From assembly GCA_905233775.1 (NCBI GenBank), contig CAJOEB010000038.1, positions 1-7,234 of the forward strand: 7,234 nt of DNA, written 5' to 3'. Positions 1 to 6,278 of this stretch are shown piece by piece. The notes under the pieces were generated by a model. It worked only from the letters and a program-made list of their open reading frames with translations, had not been told where the DNA came from and ran no database searches. The position numbers were made by a program, and so were the translations under genes. Numbering within the stretch: position 1 is the first letter of the stretch; every line of letters starts with the position of its first letter. The DNA comes from an uncultured Alphaproteobacteria bacterium (GTDB lineage: Bacteria; Pseudomonadota; Alphaproteobacteria; UBA3830).

Positions 1-168
1 AGAGGTAGTATTGGCGCAACGCATTTTCCAGGCGGAGATGAGAAAAAACTTGCTAAAAGTATTCGCGAAAAAATATTTACATTACCTGAAGAAACGGTTT
101 TATATTCCGGGCATTCTGAAAAAACGGATGTTCGAACAGAAAAAAGACGTTATTATATTACTTATTAG
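1..168 (+). CDS. MBL-fold metallo-hydrolase (GloB-like), C-terminal fragment
   Basis: This is the 3' end of a gene that enters from the left edge. The first reading frame is open from base 1 to a TAG at 166-168 and gives 55 residues. It has the C-terminal signature of glyoxalase II-like metallo-beta-lactamase-fold hydrolases: GSIGATHFPGGD near the fragment start, then SIREKIFTLPEETVLYSGHS. The His in SGHS matches the last metal-binding His of the usual PGHG motif. Family members hydrolyse thioesters such as S-lactoylglutathione, or related substrates, in the cytosol with two metal ions. Two positions differ from the usual pattern: GRTD is GATH, and PGHG is SGHS. The tail ends RRYYITY instead of the common NP-containing end. 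The HxHxDH motif and the N-terminal half lie outside the window, so the exact subfamily cannot be set. Confidence 0.8.
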   Translation, partial: RGSIGATHFPGGDEKKLAKSIREKIFTLPEETVLYSGHSEKTDVRTEKRRYYITY

Positions 169-182
169 ATATTACTTATTAG
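155..182. repeat. Perfect 14-bp tandem duplication at the MBL gene stop
   Basis: ATATTACTTATTAG occurs twice head to tail (155-168 and 169-182) with no mismatch. The first copy supplies the last codons and the TAG stop of the MBL-fold gene; the second lies just downstream. Removing one copy would leave the protein unchanged, so the duplication is probably a neutral replication slippage event. Confidence 0.85.
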
Positions 183-230
183 CAATAAGAATAGAAGATA
201 AAAAAAAGTAATAGAAGAAAGAATAAAAAA

Positions 231-1289
231 ATGAAAAAATTTTGTGCAATGGTATTTTACTTAATATTTATGTATCTTAACATATATGCTGAACAACCAA
301 TTATATTAAAAAAACAAGGAAGCTTTTTTATCGGTGGTAAGTCCATAAAAATCGAAGGGAAATATGATTCTAAAAAATGGGGCAGACCTCAGGGACAAAC
401 TCGTCATGGAGATCATGCATATGTTTTTTTCCAAATTCCAGAAAAATCGCGCCGATATCCGGTAGTTTTTCTTCATGGTGCATCTCAATCAGGAAAAAGC
501 TGGGAGACAACGCCGGATGGTCGCGATGGATTTCAAAATATCTTTCTTCGACATGGATATTCTACTTATATTTTAGATCGTCCTAGATGCGGAAGAGCTG
601 GTTTATGTTTGTACAGCGCAAAAGTAGGAGTGGCAAATGTCGATCAATTGTGTTTCGATATTTTCAGATTTGGTTTATGGCCGAATTATTATAAAAATGT
701 GCAATTTCCGACGGATGAAAATTCTCTAAAACAATTTTTCTGCCAAACAACACCGAATATAGGCGGATACGATAAAAAATTAATTGCGGATACAGTATCC
801 AAATTATTTGATAAAGTAGGCGAGGGGATTTTGATTACTCATTCGCAAGGGTGTGAATCCGGATGGTATACTGCAATAAATAATAGAAAAGTTAGAGCGA
901 TAATCGCTATTGAACCTGCAAGTGGTTTTGTGTTTCCTGAAGGAGAATGTCCGGGAACGATAATAAGTTCATCAGGATTTTTGCGTACATCTTCTATAGC
1001 AAAGAGTGAATTTGTAAAACTTACAAGAATTCCGATCATAATGTATTACGGGGATAATATTCCTGACCATCCTACTGATTTACAAGGGCAGGATAATTGG
1101 TATCAGCGTTTAAAAATGGCAAGATTGTGGGCTAGAACGATTAATAAGTACGGAGGAAATGCAAAAGTTATTCATCTTCCTGAAGTTGGTATTTACGGAA
1201 ATACGCATTTTATGTTTATGGATAAGAATAATAAGCAAATAGCTGATTTGATATTTAAATTTTTGAAAGAGTACAGCTTAGATAAGTAA
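231..1289 (+). CDS. Secreted alpha/beta hydrolase, esterase 713-like
   Basis: The product has 352 residues, with an N-terminal Sec signal peptide (KK, hydrophobic stretch 6-18, likely cleavage after IYA at 20), so it is probably periplasmic or secreted. The rest is an alpha/beta-hydrolase: oxyanion segment FLHG (80-83), nucleophile elbow THSQG with Ser205, Glu229 in IAIEP, and His326 in GNTHFMFMD. The blocks WETTPDGRDGFQNIFLRHGY (91-110) and GNTHFMFMDKNNKQIADLI (323-341) resemble, from memory, the bacterial esterase 713 family (PDB 1QLW), where the catalytic acid is a Glu after strand 6; Glu229 fits that role. The substrate is unknown, presumably an ester. The vicinal Cys pair that follows HG in esterase 713 is replaced here by Ala-Ser. 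The gene lies 62 bp after the MBL-fold gene on the same strand, possibly cotranscribed. A purine-rich AGAAGAAAGA stretch precedes the ATG, a weak ribosome site. I see no clear terminator after it. Confidence 0.82.
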   Translation: MKKFCAMVFYLIFMYLNIYAEQPIILKKQGSFFIGGKSIKIEGKYDSKKWGRPQGQTRHGDHAYVFFQIPEKSRRYPVVFLHGASQSGKSWETTPDGRDGFQNIFLRHGYSTYILDRPRCGRAGLCLYSAKVGVANVDQLCFDIFRFGLWPNYYKNVQFPTDENSLKQFFCQTTPNIGGYDKKLIADTVSKLFDKVGEGILITHSQGCESGWYTAINNRKVRAIIAIEPASGFVFPEGECPGTIISSSGFLRTSSIAKSEFVKLTRIPIIMYYGDNIPDHPTDLQGQDNWYQRLKMARLWARTINKYGGNAKVIHLPEVGIYGNTHFMFMDKNNKQIADLIFKFLKEYSLDK

Positions 1290-1335
1290 AAAAGCTTAAG
1301 TAAATATTATTAGTATAATCGTTATTATTATGCTA

Positions 1336-2034
1336 TTACCTTGATGAATCAACAATGTTATAAATCGATAGAATAATATTCCAAATTCTAGCGCTTTCAA
1401 TTTCCGCACTTTCGAGATCGCTAATAATATCTGAGCCATCCATGTTTAAAGCTAAGTCAGACTTTATAGCTTGAGCGCAAAAATTTTCTTTAACGATACG
1501 ATCAATTGTATTGGCATCAATAAAATTACTTGCCGGGTGTATTGCTGTAATTGCCCATGGACTTTTCAAATTTTTAGGATATATTATTCCTTTTTCCATA
1601 ATGATATCGCCAAGATGAAATTTTTCCTTTGGTAACTTACAATATTTTTCTGTCTCTTTTATAGTTGCTAATATAATCGGAGTTGTAATATTTTTTGTAT
1701 GTTCTTTCCATAACTTTAAATTAGTAATAAATTTTGAATTTGTTTCTTTAAAAATGCTGCGATCTTCTCCCTGATCGTAAATAAAATTTTTCCCTGTTGA
1801 TATAGCCATATTTAATCGACAACAAAAGCGTTTTATACTATTTTCGCGAATTGCTGCAGATATATAAAGCTCTTGCTTCAGCTGATCAATTGTTAAAGGC
1901 TTTTTTGGTAATATGTTATGTATTGTCTGATATCTCACTATAGGAGATGGTGCAGGTAATTGCTCCTGGAACTGCATACTATAACAAAATGCTGTTATTC
2001 CGAAAAATGCAGTTATTATAATAAAACGAAACAT
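1336..2034 (-). CDS. Unrecognised secreted protein, 232 aa
   Basis: I do not recognise a family. The 232-residue product begins with a Sec-type signal peptide: Arg3, hydrophobic run 4-18, plausible cleavage near CYS19 or a few residues later. This points to the periplasm, outer membrane or outside of the cell. No later membrane helix is evident. The mature part opens with a Pro-rich stretch (QLPAPSP), followed by a mixed alpha/beta-looking region with Cys71-Cys72, Cys132 and Cys186 that could form disulfides. The C-terminus is acidic and probably helical (DLESAEIESARIW, 206-218). No catalytic motif stands out. The start is well supported: GGAGA at 2044-2048 lies 9 nt before the ATG. The gene follows dapF-rnhA on the same strand after 79 bp, so it may be cotranscribed or have its own promoter; I found no convincing -35/-10 pair. 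It converges with the esterase-like gene. It is probably a lineage-specific exported protein. Confidence 0.7.
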   Translation of the reverse strand: MFRFIIITAFFGITAFCYSMQFQEQLPAPSPIVRYQTIHNILPKKPLTIDQLKQELYISAAIRENSIKRFCCRLNMAISTGKNFIYDQGEDRSIFKETNSKFITNLKLWKEHTKNITTPIILATIKETEKYCKLPKEKFHLGDIIMEKGIIYPKNLKSPWAITAIHPASNFIDANTIDRIVKENFCAQAIKSDLALNMDGSDIISDLESAEIESARIWNIILSIYNIVDSSR

Positions 2035-2113
2035 ACAACAATATCTCCATCTGACTATTTACTATTCTGTATGATATATGATAATTGACACAATATACAA
2101 TATAGAACCTATT

Positions 2114-3427
2114 TTATGTTTCAGAAAATTTACTGCATGCTTTTCGGGCAAGAGTGTCAACTTGCTCATTAAATTTATTTCCGGCATGTCCGCGTACCCA
2201 GTTCCAAGTTATTTTTCTGTCCGATGAGAGTTCAAGAAGCCGTTCCCACAATTCTTTATTTTTTACAGATTGTTTTTGTGAATTTTTCCAATCGTTTTTC
2301 AGCCAATTTTTTATCCATTTTGTTATTCCGTCTTTAACATATTGGCTGTCGGTATATAATTCGATTTCTGACGTTGATAAAGTATTTTCTAATGCACGAA
2401 TAACTGCTGTTAATTCCATTCGATTGTTTGTTGTGTCTGATTCTCCTCCTGAAATTTCCTTGATTTCATTACCATTTATTAATACTGCTCCCCATCCTCC
2501 GGAACCCGGATTTCCGCTACATGCACCATCTGTATATATTGTAATTTTTGGATGATTTTTTTCATCTGTATTTGATAACGAAAAAGGTATTTTTATATCG
2601 ATATTTCCTGAAAACACGTATTCTGCTTTACCAATTTGCACATAATCTCCGTTGTTGAGAAAATCTACTTCTAAATTTCCTCCGAGTTGATGAATATTTA
2701 TTTTTTTACCAGATATAATTCCATATTTTTCGGCAGCTACAGCTACAGCCATTGCTCCACTGCCACAGCCTAAAGTTAATCCTACTCCACGTTCGAAAAC
2801 TCTTAACTCAATTATTGAACCATCAGAAGATACTACGGCGAATTCGACGTTAGTTTTGTTCGGAAAAATATGATATTTTTCAAGCTTTGCTCCAATTTCT
2901 TTAATAACTTCTATTTCGGGCATGCTTTTTAAGAACAAAACAAGATGCGGATTTCCTACAGAAACTTTATAAGCATTAATTATTTCGACTTTTTCCTTTT
3001 CATCTTGAAATAAATGTATATTGGATAGATCAAACTTTTCTATATCTGCTTTTTTATCCCAATATACAGAGGTGTTGCCGTTATTATCTTCAATTTTGAT
3101 TTTATATTCCTGCTTTGTTGTTCGCATAATGCAATTTGAGCAACCTTTTGTGCGGTTCATTAATACGCCAATACATCTTATTGCATTTCCGCAAATTTCT
3201 GCTTCACTTCCATCTGAGTTGAAAAAAGATGTTTCAACAAATACAGTATCACTTTTTAAATCTGTGATTTTATACAGAACAACAAGATCACATCCGATTC
3301 CGAAATTTCTATTGCTGATTTTTCTAACAAATCCTGCGTCAAAAATCATTTGATCATCAACTTGTGTTCTATCGATGATAACAAAGTCATTTCCCAAAGA
3401 TTGCATTTTGCAAAAGTTGATTAACAT
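2114..3427 (-). CDS. dapF-rnhA: DapF-RNase HI fusion: diaminopimelate epimerase + ribonuclease HI
   Basis: One uninterrupted 437-residue frame encodes two complete enzymes. Residues 1-280 are DapF, which interconverts LL- and meso-diaminopimelate for lysine and peptidoglycan. Both catalytic cysteines are present: Cys79 in NSDGSEAEICGNA and Cys221 in LGCGSGA; so are LGND (11-14), GNPH (158-161) and FERG (211-214). Residues 294-437 are RNase HI, which cleaves RNA in RNA:DNA hybrids: Asp300 (YTDGACSGNPG), Glu338 (NNRMEL), Asp360 (YTDSQYV), His414 (RGHAG) and Asp424 (QVDTLAR). The spacings from the first Asp (38, 60, 114, 124) equal those of E. coli RNase HI (D10, E48, D70, H124, D134). The linker (281-293) is polar and has no in-frame ATG, GTG or TTG, so RNase HI can hardly be started separately. 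The ATG lies 2 nt after the pgi stop behind a weak GAAAGA, suggesting translational coupling. Both activities are predicted intact and cytosolic. The fusion is unusual; the domain calls are firm. Confidence 0.95.
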   Translation of the reverse strand: MLINFCKMQSLGNDFVIIDRTQVDDQMIFDAGFVRKISNRNFGIGCDLVVLYKITDLKSDTVFVETSFFNSDGSEAEICGNAIRCIGVLMNRTKGCSNCIMRTTKQEYKIKIEDNNGNTSVYWDKKADIEKFDLSNIHLFQDEKEKVEIINAYKVSVGNPHLVLFLKSMPEIEVIKEIGAKLEKYHIFPNKTNVEFAVVSSDGSIIELRVFERGVGLTLGCGSGAMAVAVAAEKYGIISGKKINIHQLGGNLEVDFLNNGDYVQIGKAEYVFSGNIDIKIPFSLSNTDEKNHPKITIYTDGACSGNPGSGGWGAVLINGNEIKEISGGESDTTNNRMELTAVIRALENTLSTSEIELYTDSQYVKDGITKWIKNWLKNDWKNSQKQSVKNKELWERLLELSSDRKITWNWVRGHAGNKFNEQVDTLARKACSKFSET

Positions 3428-3429
3428 AT

Positions 3430-4623
3430 TTATATTCTTTCACTCAATAAAACTTTTGTGATAATTTTTCCACGTTCGACTGCCGGTTGATCAAACGGAT
3501 TAACTCCGATTAATTTACAAACACATGGAACTTCTATCATAAAATACATGAATAACGCTCCCAAAATTTTCGGGGTTAGTTCTGCAAATTCAAATTTACG
3601 TAATGGATGTTTTTTTTCTGTAAGCGAACTTATAGTCGCATCACATTGTGCTTCAAAAATATCTGAAATTTTCTTTCCTGAGAGATACGAAAATTTTTCG
3701 GGCATATTATTATCTAAATAAATATCGCAATTTTGTTTTTCTTGAAAGAAAGAGAAACACTTATCATCATTTCCATCAAGATATAATTGCAATTGACTAT
3801 GTTGGTCTACAGATCCGCGAGCGGTTATAGGTGTGATGCCAACGTTATCTTTTCCTGAACTCTCTGCGTATAATTGGGCAAGCCATTCAGCAAAAGGCAA
3901 TAACTTATCCGAATACATAAATGACACGTGATTATTAATTTTTTCTTTGAAATTGTGAAAAATAAAAGCAGATCCTTTTTTTACGTAATCTAAATCACTA
4001 TGTAATATTTCTTTTGCACCTTCACGAATATTACTTGGATCAATTCCACACATAAGTGCAGGCAACATCCCGACAATTGAAAAAACAGAATAACGTCCGC
4101 CAATGGTTTTTGGATGATTAAGGCATAATAAGTTATTTTCTATAGCTATTTGTTTTAACGTAGATGATTTATCTTCTGTAATGACTATAATTTGTGAAGA
4201 TATATTTTGATTTTTTAAATACTCGATAATTAACATCAGTTGAGTAATTGTTTCCAGGGTTTCTCCTGATTTAGAAATGCATAATATCCCAACTTTGCTG
4301 AGATTCTTTATATTCGAAAAAATACTTTTTAAACTGCAAGGATCCAGATTACTCATGAATTGGATATTTTTCGGCGGAATTTTCGAATTTATTTTCGCAA
4401 TTTCATAAATACATTGAGCGCCAAGACTGGAACCTCCTGTTCCTAAGATCAAAAATTCATCTAGTTCTAACCATTTTTGCAATTTTGGATTTTGAAAACA
4501 AATTAAATCTTCTTCTTGATCGACTATGGTAAAACAATCTAACAATAATAAATCTTTTAAAAAACTAAAATCCAATTTCTCGTATGAAACTGAATTCGGA
4601 TAAAGGATATTTTGAGTAAACAT
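3430..4623 (-). CDS. pgi: Glucose-6-phosphate isomerase, short form
   Basis: The enzyme interconverts glucose 6-phosphate and fructose 6-phosphate in the cytosol, in glycolysis, gluconeogenesis and sugar precursor supply. The product has 397 residues, well below the roughly 550 of the E. coli enzyme and nearer the compact bacterial forms. The two SIS-type sugar-phosphate domains are recognisable: GTGGSSLGAQ (61-70) and SKSGETLET (117-125) bind phosphate. TIGGRYSVFS (173-182) carries the conserved Arg177. AESSGK (253-258) carries the catalytic Glu254, SVDQHSQLQLYLDG (271-284) has His275, and NPFDQPAVERGK (375-386) ends in the catalytic Lys386. All the key residues are kept, so it is predicted active. 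AAAGGAGA at 4627-4634 lies just before the ATG. The gene sits 15 nt after the M16-like gene and 2 nt before dapF-rnhA, which makes a tight leftward operon likely. The reading frame is intact. Confidence 0.96.
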   Translation of the reverse strand: MFTQNILYPNSVSYEKLDFSFLKDLLLLDCFTIVDQEEDLICFQNPKLQKWLELDEFLILGTGGSSLGAQCIYEIAKINSKIPPKNIQFMSNLDPCSLKSIFSNIKNLSKVGILCISKSGETLETITQLMLIIEYLKNQNISSQIIVITEDKSSTLKQIAIENNLLCLNHPKTIGGRYSVFSIVGMLPALMCGIDPSNIREGAKEILHSDLDYVKKGSAFIFHNFKEKINNHVSFMYSDKLLPFAEWLAQLYAESSGKDNVGITPITARGSVDQHSQLQLYLDGNDDKCFSFFQEKQNCDIYLDNNMPEKFSYLSGKKISDIFEAQCDATISSLTEKKHPLRKFEFAELTPKILGALFMYFMIEVPCVCKLIGVNPFDQPAVERGKIITKVLLSERI

Positions 4624-4638
4624 TGTTCTCCTTTGTTA

Positions 4639-5970
4639 TTATTGATTATTATTTCCATCGGATTTTGCATTTTTTGTATTTCGAACAGGCATTATCGTAG
4701 CTATAACAGATGGATCATTGCGGAATATTCTTTTTGCCTGTGCATTTATTTTATTTAAATCATATTCGCGAGCAAATTTAGGATATCTAACCAAAAAATC
4801 GAAGTCGTACCCAGATCCGATTCTTCTGGAAAGCCTATCGACAACATCGAACATATCATGACCAACAAATTTACATGAATCTACAATTTTTTGAACGGCT
4901 ATTTCCGCTTGTTGTTTTGTTATTCCATCGCAAGCTATATTTTTTATTTCAGTTAAAACGGCAGTAATAATATCAGAAGTTTTTTCTGAAGCAGGAACAG
5001 TAAATGTTATACATAAATCACCGTAATCATAATTCCATGATGAATAACTGATGGAAATAGACGCAACTCGCTTTTGTACATGAATAAGTTCTTTCTGCAA
5101 AATATCACTCATGGCATTTATAAAAATTTCGGTTGAGAGTGCATTATCTTTTTCTTGGCGATAATTTGGTATTCTCCAATATAATTCGACCATAGGAACG
5201 CTAATTTGATTGCTGTATCTTGTAAGAGCAATAGTAGATTCGTGATGTGACGGTTCTTGCATTCTTACGATTTCAGATGATGTTTTTTTTCCTCCGGAGA
5301 AGTACTTTTTTACCAACTCCATTGCGTTATTTTTCTTTAAATTACCTGAAATTATTATTGTAACTCTATTATTCGCATAATTTCGTTCTTTAAAACGTTT
5401 AATGTCGTCTTCAGAAATTTTTTTGAGACTATCGAAAGTTCCTTCAATATCGGATCCGTATTTTGAATGCCAATATAATGATCTCATGCTTTCTCTATGG
5501 ATGATATTTTTATCTATTTGTGATTTGCTTAACAAACTTTGTTCTACATCTTGTTTTTGTGTGTTTATTTCTTCTTTTGAAACAGAAAAATCGGAATAAA
5601 TCTGTCCGAAATTTTTCAAAATGCCGTCTAAATTATCTGTTTTTGCAAGAACATAATACATACTTTGATCATATCCGACATACGAATTTATTTCCGCTCC
5701 GTAATGTAAATTGTTTCCGTTATCGTTTAATTTTTTTGCGTATATTTTTGAAAGTAAGTTTGCAACTCCTTCTTTTTCGACTTCATCAGTACTTCCACAA
5801 GATACGCAGAACATAACAAGAAGCATATCAGATGAATTCGCATCTATAAAAATTACAGATACGCCATTGTCTAACTTTTCTTGATGGATATCGCGATATT
5901 CTTGCCCGAATGTTGGCTGAAAAAATGACAGAATTAATGAAAAAACGATAATAGCAAGATTCCTGAACAT
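4639..5970 (-). CDS. Exported M16-family (insulinase-like) protein lacking the zinc motif
   Basis: The product has 443 residues from the preferred start. Residues 1-22 form a signal peptide (MFRN, hydrophobic 5-17, cleavage near TFG/QE), so the protein is exported. The body follows the two-domain M16 layout: EKLDNGVSVIFID (31-43) begins the N-terminal domain, NYANNRVTIIISGNL (197-211) ends it, and VPMVELYWRIPNYRQ (258-272) and the IACDGITKQQAEIA stretch (345-358) belong to the second domain. Where active members have GxAHxxEH, this protein reads GVANLLSK (68-75): the His, Glu and His become Asn71, Ser74 and Lys75. Zinc binding and proteolysis are therefore unlikely, although Glu143 (DVEQ) may mark the third ligand. 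Alphaproteobacteria often carry an active and an inactive M16 gene side by side; here only one is present. It may act as a chaperone-like or partner subunit (inference). An upstream ATG at 6006 stays in frame but lacks a ribosome site; the 5970 start has AAGGAG 8 nt ahead. pgi follows by 15 nt. Confidence 0.85.
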   Translation of the reverse strand: MFRNLAIIVFSLILSFFQPTFGQEYRDIHQEKLDNGVSVIFIDANSSDMLLVMFCVSCGSTDEVEKEGVANLLSKIYAKKLNDNGNNLHYGAEINSYVGYDQSMYYVLAKTDNLDGILKNFGQIYSDFSVSKEEINTQKQDVEQSLLSKSQIDKNIIHRESMRSLYWHSKYGSDIEGTFDSLKKISEDDIKRFKERNYANNRVTIIISGNLKKNNAMELVKKYFSGGKKTSSEIVRMQEPSHHESTIALTRYSNQISVPMVELYWRIPNYRQEKDNALSTEIFINAMSDILQKELIHVQKRVASISISYSSWNYDYGDLCITFTVPASEKTSDIITAVLTEIKNIACDGITKQQAEIAVQKIVDSCKFVGHDMFDVVDRLSRRIGSGYDFDFLVRYPKFAREYDLNKINAQAKRIFRNDPSVIATIMPVRNTKNAKSDGNNNQ

Positions 5971-5978
5971 AGAAAAAA

Positions 5979-5984
5979 CTCCTT
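5979..5984 (-). promoter_or_regulatory. Ribosome binding site that sets the M16-like start
   Basis: On the minus strand AAGGAG lies 8 nt before the ATG at 5970-5968. The longer in-frame start at 6006 has only A/T-rich sequence ahead of it and would put extra residues before the signal peptide. The site therefore favours the shorter protein. Confidence 0.8.
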
Positions 5985-6081
5985 CACACAACAGCACTAC
6001 ATACATATAAATACATACAATCGATAAATATAATAGAACTTTTTCAAAAGTTATTTTTTATTATTTCTAGCTCCTGAAAAT
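5985..6081. other. AT-rich spacer between the two leftward transcription groups
   Basis: This stretch lies between the bamF-like terminator and the M16-like gene, so the promoter of the M16-pgi-dapF-rnhA group is expected here. I could not pick a convincing -35/-10 pair. It holds ATACAT repeats (6001-6006, 6011-6016) and an A/T-only near-palindrome AACTTTTTCAAAAGTT (6037-6052) followed rightward by a T-rich run. No ORF of substance is visible. Confidence 0.5.
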
Positions 6082-6104
6082 AAAAAACTACAAACTGTAG
6101 CTTT
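6082..6104 (-). terminator. Intrinsic terminator after the ileS-lspA-lipoprotein group
   Basis: Read on the minus strand, AAAGCTACA (6104-6096), loop GTT and TGTAGTTTT (6092-6084) form a hairpin of about nine pairs including one G-T. The right arm runs into six T (6087-6082), then A and further T. The core CTACA/TGTAG is perfect. It lies about 50 nt after the lipoprotein stop and is placed to end the operon. The stem is AT-rich and only moderately stable. Confidence 0.72.
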
Positions 6105-6139
6105 CGATTTTCGCAAGAACTCTACTATATCTATATAAT

Positions 6140-6151
6140 ATAATCGATTAT
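6140..6151. repeat. Perfect 12-bp palindrome after the lipoprotein stop
   Basis: ATAATCGATTAT is its own reverse complement and begins one base beyond the TAG (6153-6155) of the small lipoprotein gene. It could be a protein-binding site or chance in AT-rich DNA; nothing nearby settles which. Confidence 0.4.
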
Positions 6152-6152
6152 G

Positions 6153-6278
6153 CTACTTTAGACACGGCGGAACAATAAGTTTATTTGTTGAAACTATATC
6201 TTCTGTATCGATTTTTTCATTTTCAAAACCTCCACAGGCAGACAGAAAGAATAGTAAAAATAAACTGATATATCTCAT
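6153..6278 (-). CDS. Miniature lipoprotein, probable shortened DUF3035/BamF
   Basis: A 41-residue protein: MRYISLFLLFFLSAC carries a signal peptide with a clear lipobox (LSAC, lipidated Cys15), then a 26-residue tail ending STNKLIVPPCLK. The ATG (6278-6276) overlaps the TGA of lspA as ATGA, and AGGAGA (6286-6291) lies 7 nt ahead, so translation is well supported despite its size. In alphaproteobacteria the gene after lspA often encodes a DUF3035 lipoprotein, which includes BamF, a lipoprotein of the outer-membrane beta-barrel assembly machine in Caulobacter. Those proteins share, as I recall, a segment of the form LVVPPDFxLRPP soon after the lipid anchor; LIVPPCLK matches its start and then meets TAG. 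I saw no continuation in the other two forward frames, so this is either an extremely short family member or a 3'-truncated remnant. Lipoprotein nature is strong; the BamF link rests on position and a short motif. Confidence 0.72.
   Translation of the reverse strand: MRYISLFLLFFLSACGGFENEKIDTEDIVSTNKLIVPPCLK

Noticed and set aside
11..211. 66-codon ORF beginning at an ATG-like start near the left edge
   Set aside because: It is a shifted frame over the end of the MBL-fold gene; the first frame gives clear family motifs and this one gives a Lys-rich sequence with no recognisable domain.
1290..1335. Bidirectional terminator between the two convergent genes
   Set aside because: I found only short imperfect A/T inverted repeats without a stable stem and T-run.
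1978..2034. Lipobox in the unrecognised secreted protein (TAFC at residues 14-17)
   Set aside because: Phe just before the Cys does not fit the lipobox, so an ordinary Sec signal peptide is preferred.
2050..2110. Leftward promoter for the unrecognised secreted protein (TTGTAT with TATCAT 18 bp later)
   Set aside because: The -35 matches the consensus at only three positions and similar hexamers are frequent in such AT-rich DNA.
2085..2115. Rightward TTGACA box antisense to the end of dapF-rnhA
   Set aside because: No acceptable -10 at 16-18 bp and no rightward gene nearby; taken as chance.
2154..2555. Rightward ORFs opposite dapF-rnhA, pgi and the M16-like gene
   Set aside because: They are low-complexity Ser/Phe/Leu-rich shadows of well-supported leftward genes with no ribosome sites or motifs.
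5971..6006. Upstream in-frame ATG for the M16-like gene
   Set aside because: No ribosome site before it, and it would put 12 residues ahead of a good signal peptide; AAGGAG is ideally spaced for the 5970 start.
6037..6066. Rightward terminator-like A/T hairpin AACTTTTTCAAAAGTT followed by T-rich sequence
   Set aside because: The arms have almost no G/C, the loop is about 2 nt, and no rightward gene leads into it.
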